NCBI RefSeq assembly: GCF_013363975.1
Contig: NZ_JABWGN010000012.1
Coordinates: forward strand, 242,918-306,917
Source: Nonomuraea montanisoli
GTDB lineage: Bacteria > Actinomycetota > Actinomycetes > Streptosporangiales > Streptosporangiaceae
Length of the DNA: 64,000 bases
Direction of reading: 5' to 3'
The translations under genes and the position numbers were made by a program. The stretch's first letter is position 1, and each line of letters starts with the position of its first letter. The notes beneath the pieces were generated by a model that saw only the letters and a program-made list of their open reading frames with translations, had not been told where the DNA came from and ran no database searches. Positions 52,141 to 60,117 of this stretch are shown one piece after another.

Positions 52141-52184
52141 ACGTCGAGGCTGGGCGCGGAGGCGACCGCGGTGCGGAAGGCAGT

Positions 52185-52272
52185 CGACCGTTCAGCATCG
52201 AGTCCCTCGTGAGACTCCTCGGCGTTTCCGCCGGCACCCTCTACAACCACATCCCCGACCTGCGTGACCCCG
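52185..52272 (+). pseudogene. Helix-turn-helix scrap of a recombinase-like protein
   Basis: The plus-strand frame reads RPFSIESLVRLLGVSAGTLYNHIPDL, a helix-turn-helix resembling the C-terminal DNA-binding part of resolvase- or transposon-linked proteins. Nothing before or after in this frame is gene-like. It may be the other side of the same lost mobile element as the Tn3 fragment at 51464. Confidence 0.35.
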
Positions 52273-52286
52273 ATGTCCGGCCGCTT

Positions 52287-53537
52287 TCAGACGGCGTTGA
52301 TCGGCGCCGGGTTCTCGGGGAGCTGCCAGCCGCCGCCCCGGTCCTCCTTCGAGAAGCGCGCGGCGAGATCCGGAACGCGCAGGAAGGAGGCCAGCGCGGT
52401 GGCGGCCTGGAAGGCGTCGATCGCACGCTGGGTCATCGGCATGCCCAGGCGCAGGAGACGCGGGTTCACCTCGCCCTGGATCTCGTCGATGAAGGGCCGC
52501 AGGGCGCTGTCGTAGTTCGCCAGGGCGGTCGGCAGGTCGCCCGGGTGCCGGTTGATCTCGCCGGCCAGGACGTGGGCCCCCACCAGGCCGCCGGAGACGC
52601 CCATGCCGCTGTAAGGGGAGGCACAGTGGGCGGCGTCGCCGGCCAGGACCACGCGGCCCGTGGACCAGGTGTCGATGCGGACCTGGACGATCTCCTGGGA
52701 GTAGAAGAAGGGGCTCGTCCGCATGCCGTCGACGAAGCGCTCGGTCTGCCAGCCCGCGTCGCGGAACCTGCTCGCCCAGAACTCCCGCTGGCGCTCGACG
52801 GGTTTCCGGTGGATCGCCGAGGCCTCCTCGGACTCCTCCCTCATCACGAAGTACACCTGGGTCTCGGTCGGGTTGTGGCTGCGGCGCATGATCTGACGGC
52901 CACCCGGGACCATGTAGGTGTCCCGGATGTTGCCGTCGGACGCCGTGCGCGGAATGAACCAGTAGGCCATGTGGATGCCGAGCCGCCAGTACGGGTCGAA
53001 GCCCGCGGGGAGCATCGCCCGCCGGATGCGCGATCCCTGCCCGTCCGCGCCGACCAGGAGGTCGAACTCGCCGGAGGACCCGTCGGAGAAGTGCGCGACG
53101 ACCTTCTGTTCGTCCTGCTCGAAGCCGTCCACGCTCACGCCGAAGACGTACTCGGTGTCGTCCTTCGACGCGTCGTGCAGGATGCGCACCAGGTCGCCGC
53201 GCATGATCTCGTACTCGGAGGTGAGGCTCTGCCGGCCCCGGCCGGAGGTGTTGGCCATGATCGTCGCCTTGGCCCTGCCGCGCGCATCGACGAAGGCGAC
53301 CCCCGCCTCGTCCACCAGCTTGCCGCGGACGGCGTCAAGAAGTCCCATCCGCTCGACGGCCTCGATGCCCTGTCCCCGGAGGTCGACCTGCGCCCCGGTG
53401 GCCCGCAGCACCGGAAAGCGTTCGACGACGGTCACCCTGTGCCCGCCCCGCGTGAGCCAGAAAGCCAGCGCCTGGCCCGCTATCCCGCCGCCGGCGACAA
53501 GGACCCGCAGGGGGCGCGCTCCCGATCTGTCGGCCAT
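52287..53537 (-). CDS. FAD-dependent monooxygenase, TetX/PgaE-like, under TetR control
   Basis: A 416-residue group A flavin monooxygenase from ATG 53537. Motifs are VLVAGGGIAGQALAFWLTRGG, GAQVDLRGQGIEAVERMG, DLLVGADGQGSRIRR and RVVLAGDAAHCASPYSGMG. The architecture is that of tetracycline-inactivating TetX and of polyketide hydroxylases. Its promoter region contains two tet-operator-like sites and a divergent gene for a true TetR-class repressor. That makes a tetracycline-like ligand and substrate plausible, but TetX substrate residues cannot be confirmed by eye. The long frame upstream of 53537 is not used, since it crosses the operators. Confidence 0.88.
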   Translation of the reverse strand: MADRSGARPLRVLVAGGGIAGQALAFWLTRGGHRVTVVERFPVLRATGAQVDLRGQGIEAVERMGLLDAVRGKLVDEAGVAFVDARGRAKATIMANTSGRGRQSLTSEYEIMRGDLVRILHDASKDDTEYVFGVSVDGFEQDEQKVVAHFSDGSSGEFDLLVGADGQGSRIRRAMLPAGFDPYWRLGIHMAYWFIPRTASDGNIRDTYMVPGGRQIMRRSHNPTETQVYFVMREESEEASAIHRKPVERQREFWASRFRDAGWQTERFVDGMRTSPFFYSQEIVQVRIDTWSTGRVVLAGDAAHCASPYSGMGVSGGLVGAHVLAGEINRHPGDLPTALANYDSALRPFIDEIQGEVNPRLLRLGMPMTQRAIDAFQAATALASFLRVPDLAARFSKEDRGGGWQLPENPAPINAV

Positions 53538-53552
53538 GCCGTCACCCCAAAA

Positions 53553-53569
53553 ATCTATCGGTGAATGAT
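53553..53569. promoter_or_regulatory. Second tet-operator-like site (imperfect)
   Basis: ATCTATC-GGT-GAATGAT has a perfect left arm and five of seven matches in the right arm to the palindrome at 53584-53600. It lies 16 bases from the monooxygenase start. The centres of the two sites are 31 bases apart, about three helical turns, close to the layout of tetO1/tetO2. Confidence 0.65.
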
Positions 53570-53583
53570 TCCTCTTCAGAGTC

Positions 53584-53600
53584 ATCTATCAGTGATAGAT
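53584..53600. promoter_or_regulatory. Tet-operator-like palindrome
   Basis: ATCTATC-AGT-GATAGAT is a perfect palindrome whose core CTATCAGTGATAG is the same as in the Tn10 tetO2 operator as I remember it. It lies nine bases before the TetR start and between the divergent promoters. Confidence 0.82.
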
Positions 53601-53608
53601 TTGTCAAC

Positions 53609-54211
53609 GTGACCAAGGTGAACCGGGAGATCGTCGTCTCCGAAGCGCTCGACCTGCTCGACGAGGTCGGGCTGGACACGGTCAGTACGCGGCGGCTGGC
53701 CAAGCGGCTGGGCGTCGAACAGCCCTCGCTCTACTGGTACTTCCACACCAAGAAGGACCTCCTCGCCGCCATGGCGGAGGCGGCGATGGCACCGCATGCG
53801 GCCGCCCCGCTGCCGACGCCCGACGACGACTGGCGCGAATGGTTCCTGGACAACACGCGAAGCTTCCGGCGCACCCTGCTGATGCGCCGGGACGGCGCCC
53901 GCCTCCACGCAGGCAGCACTCCTGCCAACGATCTCGACCGGATCCGCCGCAAGCTGGACTTCCTGATCGCCTCCGGAGTGCCCGAGCGGGACGCCCAGAT
54001 GGCGATGCTGGCCGCCGGCCGTTTCACTGTCGGCAGCGTCCTGGAGGAACAGGCGGACGCCGACACCGGCGACGGCTCGGATCCACCGGCGGACATGCCG
54101 GTGATCGACCATGAGTCGGCGTTCGAGGCCGGCCTGACCCTGATCCTGGACGGCCTGGTGCACCGCACCGCAGCGCCTCGATCGCGGGGCACGCGCGTGA
54201 GCACGGGGTGA
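53609..54211 (+). CDS. TetR-class repressor (true TetR homologue)
   Basis: A 200-residue repressor from GTG 53609. The helix-turn-helix VSTRRLAKRLGVEQPSLYWYFHTKKDLL mirrors Tn10 TetR. The ligand domain carries RRDGARLHAGSTP, matching the YRDGAKVHLGTRP segment of TetR(B) with its loop histidine, and AAGRFTVGSVLEEQ, matching GHFTLGCVLEDQ. Length is close to that of TetR(B). The C-terminal family is therefore the tetracycline type rather than generic TetR/AcrR. It faces the FAD monooxygenase across the tet-operator-like sites. The 54212-54474 stretch after it holds no clear gene. Confidence 0.88.
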   Translation: MTKVNREIVVSEALDLLDEVGLDTVSTRRLAKRLGVEQPSLYWYFHTKKDLLAAMAEAAMAPHAAAPLPTPDDDWREWFLDNTRSFRRTLLMRRDGARLHAGSTPANDLDRIRRKLDFLIASGVPERDAQMAMLAAGRFTVGSVLEEQADADTGDGSDPPADMPVIDHESAFEAGLTLILDGLVHRTAAPRSRGTRVSTG

Positions 54212-54474
54212 GCCGAGTCGCCGTGCGCACCGCGCTGGCCGACCTGCTGCCCGACCCGAGGGTCCCGCCCCCTCAGTCCTGATCGACCAATGGGCCGCCC
54301 GCATCCGAACGGCAGGCGGCGGCAACTCCGCCCGAACCGGCTCGCCGGGCGGCGAGGGCGGCGTGGGCGGCTCGCTCCCCAGCGAGGAGGGCGCCTTCGA
54401 CGCGTGGCCACGCATGTGCGTACACTGTTCGCAAGACGCGCACGGCGTCCCCGGCGATATCTGAGGAGAGCATC

Positions 54475-55932
54475 ATGCCCGCGACCCTGAACTGGAACTC
54501 CGACGGCGAGTGGACCGCGCGGGACGAGTGGGGGATGCGCGACTCGGCGGGCCGCCGCTTCGAGCGCGACCGCTGGCAGGCACGCCTGGACGAGCTGCGC
54601 GCCACCCACCACGTCCCCGGCGCCACGCTGGCCGTGCTGGTCGACGGGCAGGTGCACGAGCTGGCCAGCGGCGTGCTGCATCGCGGCACCGGCGTGGAGG
54701 CGACGACGGACTCGGTGTTCCTGTCCGGCTCGATCGCCAAGGTCTACACGGCCACGCTCGTCATGCGGCTGGTCGACGAGGGGCGGCTCACCCTGGACAC
54801 GCCGGTCGCCGACGTGCTGCCGGAGTTCGCCACCCCCGACCCGGAGGCCACCAGGACGATCACCGTCCGGCAGCTCCTGTCCCACACCGGCGGCGTCACC
54901 AACGACTTCAACCACGACAGCGGCCGCGGCGACGACTGCCTGGCGCGATACGTCGAGGCCGCCCGGGACGTGCCGCTCGACTGCCCGCCCGGCACCGCCA
55001 TCTCCTACGGCGGGCTCGGCTACGTCGTGCTGGGCCGTCTCGTCGAGGTCCTCACCGGCCGGACCTGGGACCAGGCGCTCAAGGACCTGCTGTTCACCCC
55101 GCTCGGCCTGGAGCGCTCGATGACGCTGCCGGAGGAGGCGCTGCGCTTCCGGGTGGCGATGAGCCACCTGGGCGAGGAGGGCGGCGACCCCGACCCGGCC
55201 CCGGCCTGGGACCTGATGCCGCGCTCGGCGGGACCGTACGGGCGGGTCATCGTCTCGGCGGGCGACATGGCCCGCTTCGCCGGCCTGCACCTGGCCGGCG
55301 GCCTCGCCCCCGACGGCACCCGCGTGCTGTCAGCGCAGGCGGTCGCCGCGATGCAGCGCCGCGAGACCGACGTCCCCGACAAGTGGACGGTCTCCGCCGA
55401 CGGCTGGGGCCTGGGCTGGACCCTGTACGACTGGGACGGCGTCCCCGGCTACGGTCACGACGGCGCCGCCATCGGCCAGTACGCCTACCTGCGGGTCGTG
55501 CCGCACGCCGGCCTGGCCCTGGTCCTGATGACCAACGGCGGCAGCGCCCGCCTGCTCTACGCCGACCTGTTCCGCGACCTCCTCGCCGATCTCGCCGGCG
55601 TCACCATGCCCGCCCCCTTCGGGCCGCCCGCGCAGCCGCCCGCCGTCGACCTCGCCCCGCTCCTGGGCACCTACCGGCGCGAGGGCGTCGTCATCACCGT
55701 CAGCCGCGGCGACGACGGCGGCCCCCGCATGCGGTACGAGTTCGTGGACGGCATGAAGGACATGTCGCCGCCCCTCGACATGGAGCTCGTCCCGGTGACG
55801 CCGGCCGTCTTCGCCGCCTCCGGCGCCGGCGCCTCCTTCAGCGAGGACTACATGCCGGTCGTCTTCGCCACCCTGTCGAACGGCACTCCTTGCGTGTACG
55901 TCGGGATGCGGGCCACACCGAAGGTCGCCTGA
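54475..55932 (+). CDS. Serine hydrolase, beta-lactamase/class C family
   Basis: A 485-residue protein with a GAGGAG ribosome site. The catalytic S-x-x-K is SIAK in LSGSIAKVYTATLV near residue 83, and the third motif is GHDGAA near residue 328. The usual Y-S/A-N motif is replaced by YGG in SYGGLGYVVLGRLVE, though the surrounding sequence is normal. The last 110 residues are a separate beta-rich domain starting LLGTYRREG, as in many class C-related esterases and peptidases. No signal peptide is seen, so it is probably cytoplasmic. It lies after a 260-base gap behind the tet module and before a MarR gene. Confidence 0.85.
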   Translation: MPATLNWNSDGEWTARDEWGMRDSAGRRFERDRWQARLDELRATHHVPGATLAVLVDGQVHELASGVLHRGTGVEATTDSVFLSGSIAKVYTATLVMRLVDEGRLTLDTPVADVLPEFATPDPEATRTITVRQLLSHTGGVTNDFNHDSGRGDDCLARYVEAARDVPLDCPPGTAISYGGLGYVVLGRLVEVLTGRTWDQALKDLLFTPLGLERSMTLPEEALRFRVAMSHLGEEGGDPDPAPAWDLMPRSAGPYGRVIVSAGDMARFAGLHLAGGLAPDGTRVLSAQAVAAMQRRETDVPDKWTVSADGWGLGWTLYDWDGVPGYGHDGAAIGQYAYLRVVPHAGLALVLMTNGGSARLLYADLFRDLLADLAGVTMPAPFGPPAQPPAVDLAPLLGTYRREGVVITVSRGDDGGPRMRYEFVDGMKDMSPPLDMELVPVTPAVFAASGAGASFSEDYMPVVFATLSNGTPCVYVGMRATPKVA

Positions 55933-55984
55933 CCTCGCATAGTGTCTCCCCGTGGAATGAGTTATCCGCGTAAGCGTTGTGCGG

Positions 55985-56470
55985 ATGACGGACGTGCGGG
56001 CACCCCGGGAGAGCAACGTGGACTTCGAGCAGGCCGACGCCCTGAACGGCGCGATCAGGACGATCACCATCCGCCACCGTGCGCGCGCGGCGGTCAAGCT
56101 GGCCGAGCTGGGCCTGCATCCCGGACATGAGGCGGTCCTGCTGCTGCTGGACGCGAACGGCCCGCAGACCCAGAAGCAGCTGTCCACCGGGGCGGGATGC
56201 GAGCCGCCGAGCATCACCCTCATGGTGCGCAAGCTGGAGGCGGCCGGCCTGGTGGGCCGGCGTCCGTCCGAGCAGGACGCGCGCGCCGTCGTGGTGACCC
56301 TGACCGACGCCGGCCGTGAGGTCATCGCGCCGCTCAAGAAGCTGTGGTGCGAGCTGGCCGACGAGACCGTCGCGCACCTCACCGCCACCCCGGTCGACCG
56401 GCTGCTCGCCGCGCTCACCGACCTGGCCGGCAGCCTGCGCGCCGCCACGGGCGAGGACCGGACCACCTGA
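55985..56470 (+). CDS. MarR-family regulator
   Basis: A 161-residue protein; the start at ATG 55985 is chosen, with GTG 55979 as an alternative. The winged helix is LHPGHEAVLLLLDANGPQTQKQLSTGAG, CEPPSITLMVRKLEAAGLV with the wing SEQDARAVVVTLTDAGRE. It follows the serine hydrolase by 52 bases in the same direction and may be co-transcribed with it. No operator was seen. Confidence 0.85.
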   Translation: MTDVRAPRESNVDFEQADALNGAIRTITIRHRARAAVKLAELGLHPGHEAVLLLLDANGPQTQKQLSTGAGCEPPSITLMVRKLEAAGLVGRRPSEQDARAVVVTLTDAGREVIAPLKKLWCELADETVAHLTATPVDRLLAALTDLAGSLRAATGEDRTT

Positions 56471-56566
56471 TCGCCCCGGCCCGGTACGGGCTTGCCAATC
56501 CTTACCGCCCAAGATATAACCTAGCCTCGTTAGTTACTTCCTAATGTCTCTAGGAAAGAGGCGCGC

Positions 56567-57160
56567 ATGGCACGGGCCGGGTTGACGGCGGACCGGGTGA
56601 CGCTCACCGGCGCCGAGCTGGCGGACGAGGTCGGGCTCGACCACGTGACCATGTCGGCGGTGGCCCGCCGGCTCGGGGTGAAGGACGCCAGCCTGTACGT
56701 GCACGTCCGCAACCTCGAGGACCTGCGCGGGCGGATCGCCCTGCTGGCCGCGGACGAGAAGACCATCCGCATCGCGGAGGCCACCGCCGGGCGCGCCGGC
56801 AAGGACGCGCTGGTGGCGTACGCGAACGCCTACCGGGACTACGCCCACGCGCACCCGGGCCGCTACACGGCGACGCAGATCCCCATGCAGATCGACCCCG
56901 AGCTGCTGGCGCGGGCGCCCGGGCCGCGCCGCGCGATCGAGCTGACCTACAGCATGCTGCGCGCCTATCACCTGGACGAGCCCGACCTCACCGACGCGGT
57001 CCGGATGATGCGCAGCATGCTCCACGGCTTCATCAACCTGGAGGCCGCGGGCGGGTTCGCGCACGCGCGCCCGGTCGAGGACTCCTGGGTCCGCTGCCTC
57101 GACGCCCTGCACGCCCTCCTGGAGAACTGGCACGCGCATCGCGAAGGAGACCCGGCATGA
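56567..57160 (+). CDS. TetR-family regulator with WHG-type C-terminal domain
   Basis: A 197-residue protein from ATG 56567 behind GGAAAGAGG. The helix-turn-helix is VTMSAVARRLGVKDASLYVHVRNLEDL. The ligand part (YRDYAHAHPGRYTATQI, FINLEAAGGF) matches the WHG-type TetR C-terminal domain. The ATGA overlap at 57157-57160 couples it to the following hydrolase. The promoter region at 56505-56550 is AT-rich for this genome. Confidence 0.87.
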   Translation: MARAGLTADRVTLTGAELADEVGLDHVTMSAVARRLGVKDASLYVHVRNLEDLRGRIALLAADEKTIRIAEATAGRAGKDALVAYANAYRDYAHAHPGRYTATQIPMQIDPELLARAPGPRRAIELTYSMLRAYHLDEPDLTDAVRMMRSMLHGFINLEAAGGFAHARPVEDSWVRCLDALHALLENWHAHREGDPA

Positions 57161-58026
57161 CCAGCCCGACCATCGGCAGCCTGCGCGTGGACGGCGCCAC
57201 CCTGCACTACGAGGTCCGTGGAAGCGGCCCGCTGCTGCTGCTGATCCCCGGCGGCACGGGCGGCGCGGCCGCCTTCGACGGCGTCGCCGACGCCCTGGCC
57301 GCCGACTGGACGGTCGCCTCCTACGACCCGCGCGGCATGTCCGGCAGCCACCTGGACGACCCGGAGGCCCCGCAGCGGGTCGAGCAGCACGCCGACGACG
57401 CGTTCCGGCTGCTGGAGCTGCTGTCTGCGGACGCGCCCGCCCGCGTGGCCGCCTGCAGTTCGGGGGCCATCGCCGCGCTGCACCTGCTCACCGCCCACCC
57501 CGAGCGGATCGAACGCGTCGTGGCGCACGAGCCGCCGCTGGTGGAGGTGCTGCCGGACGCCGCCGAGCACCGCGCGATGCTCGCCCGCGTCCAGGACACC
57601 TTCCGCCGGGAGGGGCTGATGCCCGCGGCGGCCGTGTTCGCGGCCGGCCTCAGGCGGCCCGGCGCCGAGGCCGCCGACCCGCCCGCCGCCCCGCCCGCCG
57701 ACCCCCGGGCGGCGCTCGCCGCGCTGCCGCCGGAGGCGAGGGCGCGCGTCGAGCGGACGATGGCCAACATGCCGTACTTCCTGGGGCGCATCGTGCCGAG
57801 CTTCATGGCCTACACCCCGGACCTCGACCGGCTGGAGGCCCTGTCGGACCGGCTCGTGCTCGCCGGCGGAGCGGACTCGCGCGGCGAGCTGCCCTACCGC
57901 CCCGCGGCGTTCCTGGCCGAACGGTTCGGCACGGAGTTCGTCGAGTTCCCCGGCGGGCACACGGGCCTCAGCACCCACCCCGCCGAGTTCGGCGAGCTGC
58001 TGCGCAAGGTGCTGACGCTCCGGTGA
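57157..58026 (+). CDS. Alpha/beta hydrolase coupled to the TetR gene
   Basis: A 289-residue protein starting inside the TetR stop. The oxyanion strand is LLLLIPGGTGGAAAF, the nucleophile elbow is AACSSGAIAALHLL and the histidine is in FPGGHTGLSTHP. A Pro/Ala-rich insert near residues 165-185 sits in the cap region. Similar hydrolases act on esters or haloperoxidase-type substrates. TetR autoregulation of the pair, with the substrate as inducer, is the likely arrangement. Confidence 0.86.
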   Translation: MTSPTIGSLRVDGATLHYEVRGSGPLLLLIPGGTGGAAAFDGVADALAADWTVASYDPRGMSGSHLDDPEAPQRVEQHADDAFRLLELLSADAPARVAACSSGAIAALHLLTAHPERIERVVAHEPPLVEVLPDAAEHRAMLARVQDTFRREGLMPAAAVFAAGLRRPGAEAADPPAAPPADPRAALAALPPEARARVERTMANMPYFLGRIVPSFMAYTPDLDRLEALSDRLVLAGGADSRGELPYRPAAFLAERFGTEFVEFPGGHTGLSTHPAEFGELLRKVLTLR

Positions 58027-58030
58027 ACGA

Positions 58031-58075
58031 CGGCGCCCGGCCGGGGCACCGTCACGGTGCTCCGGCCGGGCGCCG
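58031..58075. terminator. Long bidirectional hairpin
   Basis: A 20-bp stem (58031-58050 with 58056-58075, loop GTCAC) has a single G-T pair. It lies between the hydrolase stop and the convergent end of the ribose-type operon (58091) and can terminate both. Confidence 0.88.
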
Positions 58076-58090
58076 AAGAAAGCCCGCCTC

Positions 58091-59092
58091 CTACTTGAGG
58101 CTGTCCGGGACGCCGGACTTGTCGCCGAGGCCGACGAGGTAGTCCGCGTACTCCTTCACGTTGTCCTTCGTGACCAGCTTGCCCTGCAGCGTCTCGTCGG
58201 GCTGCACCTGCTTGCCGCCCAGGACGTCGCCGGCCAGCGAGAGCACCTTCTGCCCGAGCGCGAACGGCGACTCGGCGTTGGTGGCGTACATCTCCCCCGC
58301 CGCGACGGCGGCCAGCGCGTCGGCGATGCCGTCGTTGCCGACGACCTTGACCTTGCCCACCAGGTTGCGGGCCTTGAGCGCGGACAGGACGCCCATGGCC
58401 ATCTCGTCGTTGGCCGCGTACACGCCGTCGATGTCGGGGTTGGCCTGCAGCACGTTCGTCATGACGTTCAGGGCCTTGGCCCGGTCGAAGTCGGCCGCCT
58501 GCGTGGCGACGACCTTGATGTCCTTGTGCGTGGCGATCTGCTGCTGGAAGCCCTTGCTGCGGTCCTGGGCGACGTTGGTGCCGAGGATGCCCTGGATCTC
58601 GACGACCTTGCCCTTGCCGCCGACGGCCTCGGCCAGCGCGTCGGCCGCGTTCTTGCCCGCCTGGACGGCGTCGTAGCCGACGAACGTGGCCAGCTTGCCG
58701 CCGGACGGCTTGCGGTCGAACGCCATCACGGGGATGCTCGCCGCGTTCGCCTGGGTGACGGAGCTGCTGGCGGACTGGCTGCCCACCGGGTCGAGGATGA
58801 GGATGCCGGTCTGCTTGGAGATGGCGGTCGTCGCCTGGTTGAGGAAGGTGGCGTCGGAGTTGTCGGCGTTCTGCACGTTCAGGGTGATGCCGCTCTTGGC
58901 GGCCTGCGCCTCGGCGCCGTCCTTCACGCTGATGAAGAACGGGTTGCCGAGCGTGCTCATGATGATCGTGGCGTCCTTCTTGCCGGACGCCTGCGGGGCG
59001 CCCGTGGTCGTCTCCTCGCCGCCCCTGCTGCAGGCGGTCAGGGAGACGGCGGCCAGGAGCGCGACGGCGACGAACTTGCGGGGAGTGCGCAT
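58091..59092 (-). CDS. rbsB: Ribose-type ABC transporter substrate-binding lipoprotein
   Basis: A 333-residue protein from ATG 59092. The signal peptide has a lipobox (AAVSLTACS, cysteine near 21), then a Gly/Thr-rich linker. The mature part is a type I periplasmic-binding fold (ATIIMSTLGNPFFISVKDGAE, ILILDPVGSQS, VYAANDEMAMGVLSALK) of the RbsB family. It captures a pentose or related sugar outside the membrane for RbsC/RbsA. It is the last gene of the operon, 26 bases after rbsC, followed by a strong terminator. Confidence 0.88.
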   Translation of the reverse strand: MRTPRKFVAVALLAAVSLTACSRGGEETTTGAPQASGKKDATIIMSTLGNPFFISVKDGAEAQAAKSGITLNVQNADNSDATFLNQATTAISKQTGILILDPVGSQSASSSVTQANAASIPVMAFDRKPSGGKLATFVGYDAVQAGKNAADALAEAVGGKGKVVEIQGILGTNVAQDRSKGFQQQIATHKDIKVVATQAADFDRAKALNVMTNVLQANPDIDGVYAANDEMAMGVLSALKARNLVGKVKVVGNDGIADALAAVAAGEMYATNAESPFALGQKVLSLAGDVLGGKQVQPDETLQGKLVTKDNVKEYADYLVGLGDKSGVPDSLK

Positions 59093-59118
59093 GTCTGTTC
59101 CTTCTGGATGTGCTGGGC

Positions 59119-60117
59119 CTAGATGTGCTGGGCGAGTTCGGGGGTGCGTGCGGGGGGCTGGGCGGCCCTGCGCGGCACGAGCCGGCGCAGGACGTCCACG
59201 TTGCGGTCGAGGAAGACGGCCAGCAGGATGACCAGGCCCTTCACCACGTCCTGCAGGAACGGGGAGACGTCGAGCAGGTTCATCCCGTTGTCGATGACGC
59301 CGAGGACGAGCGCCCCGACGAGGGTGCCGAGCAGGGTGCCGCGGCCACCGGCCAGGCTGGTGCCGCCGATGATGACGGCCGCGATCGCGTCCAGTTCGAG
59401 GCCGGCCCCGGCGGTCGGCTGGGCCGTGGACAGCCGGGCGGTGATGACGAACCCGGCCAGGGACGCCAGCACGCCGCTGATGACGAAGGCGAGCACCTTG
59501 ACGCGGTGGACCCGGATGCCGGACAGCCGCGCGGCCTCGACGTTGTCGCCGGTGGCGTAGACGTAGCGGCCGAAGCGGGTGCGGGCCAGGACGAACCCGA
59601 AGACGCCGAACGCCACCAGCATGATCCACACCGGTACGGGCACGCCCGCGAACCTCGCCTGCCCGATCCCCTGGAAGTCGTAGTCCGTCACCGGGATCGG
59701 GTTGCCCGAGGTGATGTGCAGGGTGAGTCCGGCGAACACCGACATCGTGGCCAGCGTCGCGATGAAGGACGGCATCCTGGTCCTGGTCACGAGCAGGCCG
59801 TTGATCAGCCCGATGGCGGCGCCGGTCGCCAGGCCCGCCGCCAGCGCGGGGACCAGCCCGTACGTGCCGAGCGTCAGGGCGGTGACGACGGCGGAGAAGC
59901 CGAGCGCCGAGCCCACGGACAGGTCGATCTCGGCGAGGATGATCACGTACGTCTGCCCGGCGGCGAGCAGCGCGGCCACGGAGGTCGCGAGCGCGACGTT
60001 GAGCAGGTTCGTCGGGGTGAGGAAGACCGGCGAGGTCACCGAGAGGACGACCCCGACGAGGAGGAGCATCCACACCGCGCGCAGCCGGCCCGCGACGGTC
60101 TTGAGTTTCGAGGTCAT
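59119..60117 (-). CDS. rbsC: Ribose-type ABC transporter permease
   Basis: A 332-residue membrane protein from ATG 60117, inside the stop of rbsA. It contains the AraH/RbsC family segments LAEIDLSVGSALGFSAVV, YATGDNVEAARLSGIRV and DAIAAVIIGGTSLAGGRGT, with about eight to ten helices. It forms the channel for the sugar with the two-domain ATPase. The final 30 residues are a proline-rich cytoplasmic tail. Confidence 0.9.
   Translation of the reverse strand: MTSKLKTVAGRLRAVWMLLLVGVVLSVTSPVFLTPTNLLNVALATSVAALLAAGQTYVIILAEIDLSVGSALGFSAVVTALTLGTYGLVPALAAGLATGAAIGLINGLLVTRTRMPSFIATLATMSVFAGLTLHITSGNPIPVTDYDFQGIGQARFAGVPVPVWIMLVAFGVFGFVLARTRFGRYVYATGDNVEAARLSGIRVHRVKVLAFVISGVLASLAGFVITARLSTAQPTAGAGLELDAIAAVIIGGTSLAGGRGTLLGTLVGALVLGVIDNGMNLLDVSPFLQDVVKGLVILLAVFLDRNVDVLRRLVPRRAAQPPARTPELAQHI

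Noticed and set aside
54212..54474. Short frame after TetR (GTG 54208 to about 54282) as a gene
   Set aside because: About 24 codons with no ribosome site or recognisable content; it overlaps the TetR end. The rest of the gap shows nothing.
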